DNA from: Manis javanica
Taxonomy: Eukaryota > Chordata > Mammalia > Pholidota > Manidae
NCBI RefSeq assembly: GCF_040802235.1
Contig: NC_133156.1
Span: 143,327,173-143,391,172 of the forward strand
DNA length: 64,000 nucleotides
Reading direction: 5' to 3'
A program made the translations under genes and the position numbers. Below the pieces are notes generated by a model. That model was given only the letters and a program-made list of their open reading frames with translations. It was not told where the DNA came from and searched no databases. Of the stretch, positions 1 to 11,060 are shown in pieces. How positions within the stretch are numbered: the stretch's first letter is position 1; each line of letters begins with the position of its first letter.

Positions 1-717
1 ATTAAAAATGATGCAGACACAAGAGACTTAGAAGACCTCCTTCTTAATTCCTTTTCTATCTTTTGCCATTTAGCTTATTTTTATGGTAATATACTCTGCT
101 TCTATTCCATAAAAAGTCTCACATTATTCTTTGCCTTTACTGACACAGGGATCAGAAACCTAAGGACAGGTGGGTACAAAATATTTAGCAAATATATGTG
201 CAATCTTTTGCAGGTTTAACAGTCTAATGATCTTGATATAGTTAATTACTTATAGCATTTCTAATTCTGACATCAGTGATAAATAAAACACATGTATCTT
301 TCACAGGAGAACAATTACGGTGAACAAGTTTTTAGAGTACATACACCAATAAACATGGGAAACATTTTAAAAATAAATTTGAATTCAAATGTCTATATTG
401 TTAAACACACAAGTTTAAAAGACCTCTCAGCATATGAACATAATAGCACATGCAGCCTGTTTAATAAGCTGTCTCTCCATTTCAAAATAATGTTACATCC
501 TTCAGTTACATCCTTTAAGATGGGTATGTTTTAAAACGAACATCATTTATATACGTCAGCTACTTCTACTATAGCTATCACTGTTAGAATTAAGACTAAG
601 TTACTATTTGTCCTCCAAACAGGACTTTCCGAATTATAACAAAAATAAGTATGTGAAAGCAAAAATGAACACCAGCTATGTTGTGCAGCCTTGCACTATA
701 GAAGATTTAATACTCAC

Positions 718-790
718 GTGGACAGCATGTCCAGTGGCAGTGTCAGTAGTGAGCTCACAGAGCCAGTAAACAAGCACTTGTAGATGCGGC
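718..790 (-). CDS. MARCHF6: MARCHF6 exon 5 (coding, internal)
   Basis: Internal coding exon of the ER-resident E3 ubiquitin ligase MARCHF6 (TEB4). On the minus strand it opens after a TTTTTTGCTAG acceptor and closes before a GTGAGT donor. It reads RIYKCLFTGSVSSLLTLPLD followed by MLS and two bases of the next codon, which matches the region just after the first membrane segment of the protein (about residues 112-136). Its first two bases complete a Cys codon begun in exon 4, so the frame is continuous across the splice. The next exon lies beyond the left edge. MARCHF6 is a multi-pass ER membrane ligase for ER-associated degradation, for example of squalene epoxidase; only the first of its many membrane spans is encoded in this window. 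Recognition is by remembered protein similarity and is strong. Confidence 0.95.
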
Positions 791-937
791 CTAGCAAAAA
801 AGGGCAAGATGGAGTACAGTGACAACTCTCATAGTGAACCTCACAGTCAATTAAACAAGAAAAGTGGGGCACCATGAATACCACCGAAACATGTACTTTT
901 TGCAAGGCTGAGTCTCAAAATACTAAATTTTGTTTTG

Positions 938-1149
938 TTTAAAACATAACAAGAACATGGTCAAGCATAATAGTGACAATGAAGAGTAAATGTTACACAA
1001 CAATGTTTAAAATTTAGATTCTCTCTAGATTTACTTTTTTTATTTAAAACAAAACAAGAACATGGTCAAGCATAACAGTGACAATGAAGAGTAAATGTTA
1101 TACAACAATGTTTAAAATTTAGATTCTCTCTAGGTTTACTTTTTTTATT
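938..1149. repeat. 105 bp tandem duplication in MARCHF6 intron 4
   Basis: Two direct copies with a period of 105 bases lie head to tail (about 938-1042 and 1043-1149). Both run through AACAAGAACATGGTCAAGC and end in TTTACTTTTTTTA. They differ at only a handful of positions, for example ATAATAG against ATAACAG and TTACAC against TTATAC. The sequence is not a known interspersed repeat that I recognise. Its position is about 150 bases on the acceptor side of exon 5. Confidence 0.9.
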
Positions 1150-2099
1150 GAATAAGCTTAGAAAAAGGAAAAAATATCTAAAGATCTGCAGCATTACAAC
1201 AGATTTTTTTAAACCTAGAATTCTAAAATTCATTAAATTTACTCAAAAAAAGTTTCAATTTGGGGGGGTATATATTTTTGAAATTAAGAGGACATTACAG
1301 TAGAGTACATGCTCCAAAGCCATGAATAGCAAAATAACAACCAATTTTTTAAAAACACAAATTCAAGAGTCCTGAAAAACAAAATATCATAAGTCTGGCC
1401 ATGAAGGGAAAAGATGAAGTATGGATAAGTACACAGCCATCCCCTTATGTTCTTAGTCAGAAGAGGCAGGTGGAGATCTGGAAATGGGGCCAAAGAGGAA
1501 ACAACTGAGATTTTCTTTCAAACTGGAACTTGTACTCAACTTGTACATTACTTTAGGCATTCATACCCTATAGCCTTGTGTCAGAAATTTTCAATGACTT
1601 CAATGGCTGTTTTCAAAAGCCAAGTCAAAATGGAAAGGTAGGAAAAGATTTCTTGTAATAGAAATTACTTACATATGTATGTATAATATTCAAAGCAACC
1701 ATGCTTATAATGAAGTAAAACTGACAACAAACCAAATGTGTATAGATAGGAATATGGATTCATATGTAGTCCTCTTTACCATACATGTTATGCATCCATT
1801 AAAAATGAGGTAGCTCAACATGTTCTTAATTGGAAAGGCAGCCAGGGAACATTACTAACTTAAAAAAAATGCTACCAATTATGCATTGTATGATCTAATT
1901 CAGATTTTAACTGTGTGTATCTGTAAACAAGTCAGAACAGAAATTAAGCTTGTTAACTTTGTTGATTAAATCTTCTAAGTCCTTACTTAATTTTTGATTA
2001 CTTGGTCTACTAGTTTGAGAGAGGAGTTACCCTTCCATTGTGACTGCGAATGCCTCACATACTTCTAAGTCCTGTTTTCCACTGCACAAAAGTTTTTAA

Positions 2100-2218
2100 G
2101 TTTTTGCACTAGTGGGGGTGAGGATTTAATAATATGGGTAACTGTTGAACAACTGTGCTGTATACTTGAAACCAATATAAGATTGTGTGTCAACTGTATT
2201 TCAATTAAAAGAAGTTTC
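2100..2218 (+). mobile_element. L1 3' end (old)
   Basis: The stretch ending TGTCAACTGTATTTCAATTAAAAG resembles the 3' terminal segment of mammalian L1 elements (CTATATTTCAATAAAA type). It is short and diverged. The orientation is plus, that is, opposite to MARCHF6 transcription. Confidence 0.6.
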
Positions 2219-2649
2219 TAAGTTTTATTTTCATAGTGAACTATCCTTTTATTAACATGAAATGTAGCTTTTCCCTTCTTAAAGATTTTCATCTTGAATA
2301 GTATCTAGCTGAATAATACTGTTCCAGTGTTTTGTTGGTATCTGCTAACAAACTCCTCCACTATTAACCCGGGCTTACCTCTTTGTATTTACCTCTTGTA
2401 GTGGAACCCTTTTATGTGCACACAACCATGATGTTCTTTCTTGCAACAGAGAAATCTAAACCCTTGTGATCACAGATGCTGCAACCTTATCCTTTCCTCT
2501 TTTACTTTCCTCCTGCCTCTCATTCCTCTTTCCTGTCATTTGTTGGGTTTTCCAAATTTTATTTGTTATTTCCTACTCCCATTCCCCAGGATAAAAATTC
2601 ACCATCCTAATTCTGTTCTTAAACAGTTACCTTTAAGTTGTTTTGTACT

Positions 2650-4930
2650 TAGTAAGGTAAAATTGACATAAATCTTAAGTGTACATCTGGGTGAATTTTT
2701 ATACATGTATACATCCAGATAACTGCCACCTAGGTCAAGATACTCAACATTTATAGCCCCCCAGAAGGTTCCCTCAAACCCTTCCTATCTCTGGCAAAAG
2801 GTAACCACTATTCTGATCTCTTACCACCATAGTTCAAGTTGGTCTATTTTTAAATTTCACGTAAGTGCTCCATATAATCTTTTTGTGCCTGGCTACTTTT
2901 TCACAAAGAAGTGAAATTCGTGTTATTCCACGGCACAATAATCAGCTCCTTTTCACTGCTATGTAGTATTTCATTGCAGGAATAAACCACAATATATCCA
3001 TTCTACTGTTGTTGACAGGCATTTGGTTGATTGCAATTTTTACCTACTATTAGCAATGCTGTTGTCATCATTCTTATAACATATGTCTTTTAATGGATGC
3101 AAGGTTCTAGTTTCTGTTAGCTATATTCTCAGAAATGGAACTGCTGGATTTAAGGTATTTGTAATACTTAGCAATGGTAAATACTGCCAGTTTTCCAAAG
3201 TGGTTATACCATATATACTTTCCACCATCAATGTATGCATGTTCCAGACACTCCACATCCTAAGAAACACTTGGCATCGCCTTGTCTTTAAATGTTAGCC
3301 ATTCTGTTGAGCATGCAGCAATATCTTCTTGTGTACTTCCCTAATGACTACTGATGTTCATCATCTTTTCATGTGTTTACTAGCAGTTTAGATCCCTTTC
3401 TTTCCAGAAACACCTGTCCATATCTTCTGTTCACTCTAACTGGGTTTTCTGCCTTTTTCTTACTGATTTTGTAGTTCCTTACATACTCTAGATACATGTC
3501 CTTTGTTGGGTATGTGTACTGCAAATATCTTCTCTCATTCTGTGGCTTGCCTTTCTCTCTTAATGGTATCTGAACATGAACAGAAGTTCTTAGTTTTAAT
3601 TAAGTCCAATTTATCAGTATTTTCTTTTATGGTTAGTCTGTACGTTCTTTTAGTAGTTCTTTGGTTTTAAAGTTCACAATCAGGCTTATTTATGATCCAT
3701 CTCAAATTCATTTCTGTGTCAGGTATAAAGTAATGATAGCATTCATTTTTCTCCATATGGCCATCTAGTTGATGTTATACCATTTACTGAAAAGACCATC
3801 TATCTTCTATTGAACATACTGAGTTGTTAATCACGTGACACTGCAAGCATGGGTCTAGTTCTAGACTCCATTTGGCTACCCTTATATCTTAATGCATAGT
3901 TACACTATATTTTCCTATCTATATTTAAAGTATCTATAATCTTCCCATAAATAAGACAATCCACTTAAAAAAATTCTCTTTCCTATCCTCCCCTCATAAT
4001 TTCTCCCATGTGAAAATCACCTAGAATTTTAATTTCACTGTTACCTAAAAATTATTACTATAGATTAAAATAACTATATTATACTGTAAATATAATTGTG
4101 ATTTAGGTATAAGAAGCATTTCTTTCTCTTTGTAGCTCACACCTTTCTCTCTCTTTGACTCCTTGCTCATTTTAGTGAAGTATATTCTCAAACACTTTTC
4201 TCATAATATTTGAGGTGGTAAACTTTCCAAGCCCTTGCATCTACTGAAATGTCTATTTTGTCCCTCCAACTGAGAATAATTTATAAGAAGATTTTAGGTA
4301 CAAAAATTTTGTCAAACGTTGAGTCGGCTGTCTTCCAGCATTTGAGAGCTGACTTAAAGTCTGATACCAGTCTGATTTTCATTATTACTTTGTAGGATAA
4401 TCTGAAATCATAACATCTGTTCACCATTCTACTGAGCACTGGAAACTATAATGGGTCTAGATTTGTGAGTCTCTTTCCTTTATCATGGTCTGCTCTGTCT
4501 CTTTCAGTCTCAAAGAGGTCTCCCATTTCCTCATGTCTGTTACCTCTTTTACCTTCTCACACCACTTACCAGACAGATACTGAATCAACGGGACATAGCC
4601 TCCATCTCTCAATTTTTTCCTCATACTTGCAACCTCTTGTCTCTTTGAGTTACATCTTAGAGAAGAACTCTTTGCTCAATCTTCTAGCTCACTAATTCAC
4701 TCTTAAACAGTACCTAGTCTGTTCTTGGGTGTATCTCCCAAGATTTTTATTTTCGTAAACAATCATGTTTTTTTGTGGGGTCATGAGGATATTAATTATT
4801 CTTATTCAAAAATGTTTGCATTTAACTCCTTATTTATACACTCCGGCACCAAATGCTACCTGTCTACCCCTTTCTATGTCTTTAAGAACAAAGGACCCAA
4901 AAGGGATCAACTGAGGTTAGTATAACAACC
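2650..4930 (-). mobile_element. Decayed L1 (3' UTR and ORF2 end) with an adjoining LINE-like segment
   Basis: From about 2650 the plus strand reads as the reverse complement of an old L1 3' UTR and the end of ORF2. Typical phrases are CCAAAGTGGTTATACCA, the 'clock' of hinge sequences around TCATCTTTTCATGTG, and ACTGGGTTTTCTGCCTTTTT. Similarity is clear to about 3935. From about 4130 to 4700 another L1M-like piece is likely but weaker. All frames are broken by stops, so no protein is expected. It lies in intron 4 of MARCHF6 in the same sense as the gene. Confidence 0.65.
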
Positions 4931-5379
4931 TCCCAGAGAGCCTCCTGTATTTGAAAAATAAGCCTCCCAATTATTCAGGACTATTAGATACATGAAATGA
5001 AGGTCTTTTAAAAGGGGGAAAAGAAATCTCAAAATAAGCCATCTTTTACAATCCTTGAAAGCTCTAATATACTTCAAGAAATAAAATTCAAGGCCCTACC
5101 AATTATGGTTTGATTTTGCTTTTTCAATTCTTTCCTGAACTTTCATTATTAGCCTCTGTGTGCTGTGTTTTTAGTTCCTACACTCATCTGAGAAACTGAT
5201 GTTAAAAAATAATCTTAATCCAGATTAGTAATGTTTTCTAAATGAGGCTTTCCTAATATATGACACTATAAATCTAAAATTAAATAACATTCAAACAAAA
5301 ATGACACCACATTACTTTATAATATTAAATAGTTATGTAATGTTTAAGTAACTCTAACCACAGAGGAATGAATACTCAC

Positions 5380-5523
5380 ATGCTGTAAGAGGAACAACTC
5401 CCAACCAGGCAAAGGCCACAAGTGTATAATGAAACCAGTATCTTATAGCAGTGCCAATACTTGTAACCAGTCCAGCAAATATATCTTGGATTGGAAGCCG
5501 TGAAGGCATATCTGGGGAATAAA
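5380..5523 (-). CDS. MARCHF6: MARCHF6 exon 4 (coding, first membrane segment)
   Basis: Internal coding exon of 144 bases. It begins after a TTTTATAG acceptor with two bases that complete an Ile codon begun in exon 3, and it stops one base into a Cys codon before GTGAGT. The translation includes YSPDMPSRLPIQDIFAGL, then TSIGTAIRYWFHYTLVAFAW, then LGVVPLTA. This covers about residues 64-112 of MARCHF6. The hydrophobic run from about residue 92 to 112 is the first transmembrane helix, placed just after the cytosolic RING-CH domain. The residues before it form the linker from the RING to the membrane. I see no frameshift or stop, and similarity to the human protein as I remember it is essentially complete. 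Confidence 0.97.
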
Positions 5524-7457
5524 CTATAAAAGAAAGTAAGTACATATAAAATTTCATGAAGATTTAAAAATAGCTTAATGAATATAAAATATGCATGCAG
5601 AGCTATCTTAACCTCCAATATTTGTACTGTACTTAATTTTCTCCTATAAAAAGGTAAATCAAATATTATGACAATACATTTACCCATAAATCATATATGG
5701 AAGCAAATCACATGCGAAATGTAGAAGCCAATAAAAAGGCCTAGAGCAGGAAAAATGATCCAAGGAAGTTCACATCACTTACTCACAGCCATGAACTTCA
5801 TGCACAGCTAATTTACACATTTTATCATGCAAACAATGTAATTATCTATTTCTCAAATTATAAAAGATCGGATAAAGCGAACAGGAGCAAAGGGTTAAGC
5901 TGGTGGTATGTCATCAAAAAAGAACTGTTCTCTCAAATACAAGCCTTAGACTCAGCACTCAAAAATCACAACAGTCAAAAAAAAAAAAAATCTGCCACAT
6001 TTTAAAAAGATGTCCTTTTTAAATGGTTCCATTGAAAACTACTGCTCTGCCACAGGATCTCAGAAAGAATACATAGGAAGAACAACTGCCTCTTTCTCCA
6101 GTAAGGACAAACAAGAAAATGTGATGTATAAAGTCTTTAAATCAATGATCCAAAATTTATGAAAGTACAGTTTGCAGCTACAAACACTGACAAATAAACA
6201 TGTACAGCAACTTTTTACAACACACCCAAAAGTAAAAAATTACTTACATTAAGAAGATACTTATACATAAGAACAAATCATTAAACCAGTAAATAGGGTT
6301 TTTGAGAAAGAAAAAAATAGCATTATGACTGTCAAACTAAAACTAAAATGTACAAACACAAAGCACTTACTGGCTTCAAAGAAAAAAGCTCACATGAATA
6401 CGTCCTCTCAATCAAACTCCATGGAAATAGTCAATTATTTAGTCTTACAATTTGCTATAAGCTATAGAGTTTTTATGTGCTCCAGAAAACTAAAGACCAC
6501 AAAATAACACAATTGCTGCTTTTTGATGATGATGAATATAAAGCTCCAAAAATGAAACTGTAAAAACTTTGATCATTTATACTTATTACATAAAAACAAA
6601 GTAAAATGAATATAAATTTACAGCATTTATATTCAGAAGCTCGATACTTAAAAAAAACTAAAACACAAAAAGACTTTCAGAGGAAAGCAATATACTAGAA
6701 TTCCAGAATGAAAATATGCTTCAAATTCTTGATAATTTGAAGTTATTTAAAATGAACATTAAATATCAATCAATAGGTACAGGAATTACATAATTGAAAT
6801 TTTAAGTACCTGCAAAATATTTACTAAACGTTTACAAAATATTGAGCTTAAAATGTCTCATTTTAAAAAAGGTGAATTAAAACTTTTTAAAATTATTATT
6901 CCAACACAATTTTAACTCAAAAGAGAGCTCAAATTTCAACACTGCTGGAGATTTGATAAAATCACGGCATTATTAATTCTTCTGGGTGAATAATGGTATT
7001 ACACTCATGTTTTTTTAAAAACAAGCCTTACTTCCTAGAGATAATACTAAAAATATGCACAGATGAAATTACAAATGATGGGATTTGCTTTTAAAACAAT
7101 GCAAGGGTGGAGAACAAGAGCACAGATAATGCCATGTAAAAGCCAAAGTTGAAAAATGAGTCAAGCTAAGTGATGTGTACATGTGGACTCATTATACCTT
7201 ACTGTATGTTTGAACTTGTCCATAATAAAAAGGAAAAAAAAAAATACCCCACAAATAAAATCTCTCTCACACGCACGTATGTATTTGTTAAAAGCTGGCA
7301 TGAGTTTTTAAAAATATTTTCCAAAATGTTATAGCAATACTTTCTATTACTATCAAAGACAAGTTAAATTGAGAAGAGTTGCTTTCAAAAAATGCTTAAA
7401 CACCATTATGCAGCCAGTATAAGCCAAAAACACAGGGAAAATTTGTAAAGAACTTAC
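5524..7457 (-). other. MARCHF6: MARCHF6 intron 3
   Basis: AT-rich intron of about 1.9 kb between exons 3 and 4 with a GTAAGT donor and a TTTTATAG acceptor. A probable short L1-type tail ending in AATAAAAAGG plus an A-run lies near 7180-7250. I see no other element or gene in it. Confidence 0.85.
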
Positions 7458-7531
7458 TTGGTGTGAAAGCAAATCTATGCTTGCATAATTCACAGTATTC
7501 TTTTCGACTGTGTTTCAGCCACTGAACTAAG
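7458..7531 (-). CDS. MARCHF6: MARCHF6 exon 3 (second half of RING-CH finger)
   Basis: Internal coding exon of 74 bases bounded by a TTCTTGCAG acceptor and a GTAAGT donor on the minus strand. Its first base completes the Cys39 codon begun in exon 2. It reads LVQWLKHSRKEYCELCKHRF and then AFTP, about residues 40-63. It supplies the last two zinc ligands of the C4HC3 RING-CH finger (Cys52 and Cys55, by my count from the initiator Met). The RING-CH domain recruits the E2 enzyme for ubiquitin transfer on the cytosolic face of the ER. Spacing of the ligands follows the MARCH family pattern, and no key residue is missing. Confidence 0.97.
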
Positions 7532-8315
7532 CTGCAAGAACAAAGACATTTATAAGTGCAGTGTTTGTAATAAACTTTAAAGTTTCAATGAAAACTAATT
7601 TCTGTTTTACAAAAACTACATATCATAGAGCTTTTACAATTCTAACAATTTCAAATTTAGAATATTCTTAACTTTTTATAACTGATGTTTCTAAGAGTAC
7701 AGAACTATAACAGATAAAGATAAAACAGTATGTATTTCTACTCTTAAAAAATTGAATTAATCTCACTTGTAATCTCCTCAAAGCTAATGGAATAAGAGAC
7801 AATCGCCAAGCATGAACATCCATTGTAATACTGGTCTGATAACATGGCTACCCTGCTAGCTAGTGTGAATGCTGATTCTGTCATTAACCGGCTGGTGGCT
7901 GTAGGACCTAGAACAAGTAACTTAACCTTTCTGTGCTTCACTTCCCTCATACGCCACCTCACCTTTTGTTGTAAGAATTAAATGAGTTAAGATGTGTAAA
8001 GTACTGAGTACAACTCGAACAAAGCATTTCATAAATGATAGCTACTATCATGTAAAACAAAACTAGGAAGTCTTAACACCTCCAATGGAAATAAAAAGCT
8101 CTCCATGGCAGAAATAAACAGATACGTGCACCTGGAAGACAATACATCAAAATGACATGGCATGGTAATAAGTAATTTGGGTAATTTCCAAATTTTCACA
8201 ACAAAGTTTTTAAACAATAACCAATTACAGAGGAAGTTCATTGAAACAATCCCACTTATTACAGAGATGACAGAACTGAGGCCCAGATACAACATTTTCT
8301 AAAAGGATGACTCAC
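7532..8315 (-). other. MARCHF6: MARCHF6 intron 2
   Basis: Short intron of 784 bases between the two RING-coding exons. The donor is GTGAGT (plus positions 8310-8315) and the acceptor is TTGCAG. A MIR element occupies about 7855-8050; the rest is unremarkable. Confidence 0.85.
7855..8050 (+). mobile_element. MIR SINE (ancient)
   Basis: Resembles the body of a mammalian-wide MIR: ...AACAAGTAACTTAACCTTTC, then CTTCACTTCCCTCAT, then AATTAAATGAGTTAAGATGT and a TAAAGTACTGAG tail. It is diverged, as expected for an old element. It lies in MARCHF6 intron 2, antisense to the gene. Confidence 0.8.
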
Positions 8316-8412
8316 CATTCTTGATGGATAAACTTAATACTGCCAGTACATACACAGGGATGATAAAGAGGTTTCTCAGGTGTTCCTTCTGATCGACACA
8401 CTCTACATATGT
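8316..8412 (-). CDS. MARCHF6: MARCHF6 exon 2 (first half of RING-CH finger)
   Basis: Internal coding exon of 97 bases with a TAACAG acceptor and a GTGAGT donor. Its first two bases complete the Asp7 codon begun in exon 1. It reads [20 protein letters not shown] then [11 protein letters not shown], ending with two bases of Cys39. It carries zinc ligands Cys9, Cys12, Cys26, Cys28 and His36, with Cys39 shared with exon 3, which is the C4HC3 RING-CH arrangement of the MARCH ligases. Cys9 is the residue known to be needed for ligase activity in the human protein. All ligands are present, so the enzyme is predicted to be active. The domain is split by introns 1 and 2. Confidence 0.97.
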
Positions 8413-8804
8413 CTGTTAGTGAAAAAGAAAACTTTCATTATCTTTGGTTATAACTTAAAAAAAAAAAAACAGACCACCCAAAATTAAAATGCTTCATGTT
8501 AAAGAAAGAATCACTTGGTAAACATGAACCAACAGCACAGGAGAACTAAAATGTACATTAGGATGATAATCAAGTATATATCTGAAACAAAAAAATTTCC
8601 TAATATATAAAAAGGCCAATTTACCTTTGAATAAAAACTCTGAAAATCAGAATTGAAAATAACAAATGGTTACTGAACTCTTCCACAACTAACAAATACT
8701 AAATAGAAACATGTAAAATCAGATCATCCTTAGTGTCCTAAATTTTAAAAGTCAATCCTAAATTTAAACTCCACAAAACACATCTAAGGACTTAACATAC
8801 CAAC

Positions 8805-9171
8805 AACAATGGCCAGGCACAGGAGACATACTTTTCATTTCACCTCACTCCAGGAGAGGGAGAGAGAGAGACAGAAGGACAGGGCACTCACTCTCCTCTG
8901 TGTGGGTTGTGTGGGGAGTGGGAGGGAAGGGGAGCAAGCAGGCAGGGTACTCCAAGACCGTAAGGTGCCAGGCCAGAAAAAGATGAGCCAGGGCAGAAGC
9001 TACTGGAGCCCAAGGCTACCGGGACTGCAACAAAAAGGCAACAGCTCACCTCTCATACCCCTCACCCACACCCCAGGTGGTTCTCAGAGCACATATGTCC
9101 CTCTCCTTGCCTCAGGTGGCCAGCACTGTATGGAAAGGGAACCTGCCAGATTCATTCTGCTTCATCACTCC
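8805..9171 (-). other. GC-richer flank beyond the 3' end of the 18S pseudogene
   Basis: This block is much richer in G and C than the surrounding AT-rich intron and adjoins the 3' end of the 18S-like sequence. It includes a purine-rich GAGAGAGAGAGA tract near 8858-8872. By position it could be decayed first internal transcribed spacer (ITS1) carried in with the 18S. I cannot align it with confidence to any spacer, so it may also be unrelated filler. Confidence 0.35.
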
Positions 9172-10674
9172 ACGGTGCTCTTTCCACAGGACCACCAAAT
9201 AACACTAATTTCAACTTTTATTTAGACTGTCTACTTCATGATCCACCAGGCACACCCCAAGTGGGCAATCTGAGCAGCAAGAGGCAGTGTGTATAAGGGG
9301 CAGAAACTTAACGCAAACTTTTCATCCACTCTCTTACAGGAAATTCCTTGCTAATGGGAATAATTGCAATCCAAACCCATCACTAATGGATTTAATGGGC
9401 CCGCAGCACCCACCGGAGTAGGGTGCACACACACTAAGCAGCATGGCACGCAGTCTTGGTCCTTTAAGAATATCACTAACTGGCGACTGTTCAATGTTGC
9501 AACTGAACGGATAGTGTGGAAGTTGATGGATGCTGGGTACCAACAAGCCAGACAAATCTCTCCACCACCCCCAGAAAGGCCATGCACCATGGCCCACGGA
9601 ACAGCTATCATGTGCCAACCCTGTCCGTGCAGGAGCTTGGTGGGATTGCCCGGGATGAGTCAAATCAAGCCAGACTCCACTGCCGTGCCTTTCAATTTCA
9701 GCTTTGGAACCAGACCCTCCAGCCACCACCACCGGAAAGACTAGTTTCCTGGAGCTGCCGACACGTCATGAGAACAACGCCAGCAATGTTTATGAGCAGA
9801 ACTATACGGGATCTGAACCTCTTCAAACCTCCCACTTTAACCTTAATGCTTGATTAAAGAAAACATCTCTGGCAAAAGCCTCCACCCTAGTCCACCCTGC
9901 ACCATCTAAGACTGAGCTCTAGCAGTGCATTACAATTGCCTGAGCCACACCGCCTCAGTCAGCCTCAAAAATTATATCTCTTGACACAAACAAAATAGAA
10001 CCACACACCCATTCCACGACTCCCAGTACCCAGGCAGCTCGCATCCACTTGGCTGAGAGCAAGGAGGCACCCAGAGGCAGGCGGCGGAGACGGGGACAGT
10101 GGTTCCCCTGGGAGGGACCACTGTCGCGTGGGAGACCCATGAACGCACATTTTAACTGGACCAAATATTAAATACCCTGCGCTTAAACTGAGATTACCGC
10201 AGCTGCTGGTACCTGACCTGCCCGGCAATGGATCCTCCTTAAAGGATTTAAAGCGGACTTATTCCAATTACAGGACCTCGAAGGAGTCCAGTGGTGTTTT
10301 CCCTCACGGCTCCCTCCAGGTGCGAGTTGGTAATTTGGGAGTCTGTTACCTTCCTTGGTTGGGGTAATCAATTACCTGGCTCCCTTTACGGAATGGAACC
10401 CGGATTCCCCATCACCGTGGTCGTGGCACCATTGGCACTACGACCTCCACCTGAATAGTTAATTGGGCCACGGGATATGTGATGGATCCAGCATTGTCTA
10501 GAATTGCCAGAGCCGCTGGCACCCACAGACATCAATAAATTAGGGAATTACCACGGTTATTCAGATAGGAGCGAACAAGTGCTCAAAGCTTTCGCAGCAT
10601 CACGGTACCAGCCAAACGCACTTAGATGCCTGTGGATTACAGATAGGCATGTGTTCTGCACCGTCAACCAGGAA
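9172..10674 (-). pseudogene. 18S ribosomal RNA pseudogene
   Basis: The plus strand reads as the reverse complement of mammalian 18S rRNA over nearly its whole length. The 5' end is at about 10674 (plus-strand CCGTCAACCAGG against the canonical GATCAACCAGG), and the 3' end is at about 9172 (CTTTCCACAGG against CCTTCCGCAGG). Clear internal landmarks are TTCCAATTACAGGACCTCGA (10264 on), AAGGATTTAAAGCGGACT, GAATGGAACCCGGATTCCCC, CCAGACAAATCTCTCCACCA, GGCCATGCACCA, GATGAGTCAAATCAAGCC, TTTCAGCTTTGGAACCA and GGGAATAATTGCAATCC. It spans about 1.5 kb against about 1.87 kb for the functional gene, so several blocks are deleted, especially GC-rich expansion segments. Many substitutions look like CpG decay. 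It lies inside MARCHF6 intron 1 in the same transcriptional sense as the gene. It cannot be functional rRNA. Open frames across it are accidental. Confidence 0.93.
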
Positions 10675-11060
10675 AAGTGGGCTGACCGCACACGTGGATG
10701 GGCCTGTCCTACCTCACCCGCCTCTCCAGTCAGCTCTAAAGCGGCTGGCAGTGGGACACCATGCTCACACTGATGGTCGCCACGGAGCCCTGCAGAAGCA
10801 CGGTGACTGGTCAGCCACCGTATATGCAGTAATGGACTGCAATAGGGCAGGGTCGGCCCTTGTTGGCAGGGATGCAGTGATGACACAGGGAGCAACAGCC
10901 ACATGGTGGGAACCACTGAGGGCCAGGTAGGCTCGCCAGCGATCGGGACCAGCCCCACCAGAACAACCCAGGCACAGGTGGCGGGAAGGAACTGCGGCAG
11001 GAACACACAGCGGCCAGCACAGCACATTTCTGCCACTCCCAGGATGGGGGTGGGTTGACT
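10675..11060 (-). other. GC-richer flank beyond the 5' end of the 18S pseudogene
   Basis: GC-rich sequence continues for almost 400 bases beyond the 18S 5' end before the AT-rich intron resumes. By position this could be decayed 5' external transcribed spacer. No landmark of the spacer is recognisable to me. If it is spacer, the insert came from rDNA or pre-rRNA rather than mature 18S. Confidence 0.35.

Larger units (their letters stand above)
791..5379 (-). other. MARCHF6: MARCHF6 intron 4
   Basis: Intron between exons 4 and 5, bounded by GTGAGT (minus strand, plus positions 5374-5379) and a CTAG acceptor. It holds a 105 bp tandem duplication close to exon 5, an L1 3' end near 2.1-2.2 kb and a long decayed L1 in the intron's antisense direction in its middle (listed separately). 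Elsewhere it is AT-rich with no other gene that I can support. Confidence 0.85.

Noticed and set aside
10557..10773. Possible coding exon near the 5' end of the 18S-like region
   Set aside because: It overlaps the 18S 5' domain landmarks and has no splice sites in keeping with an exon.
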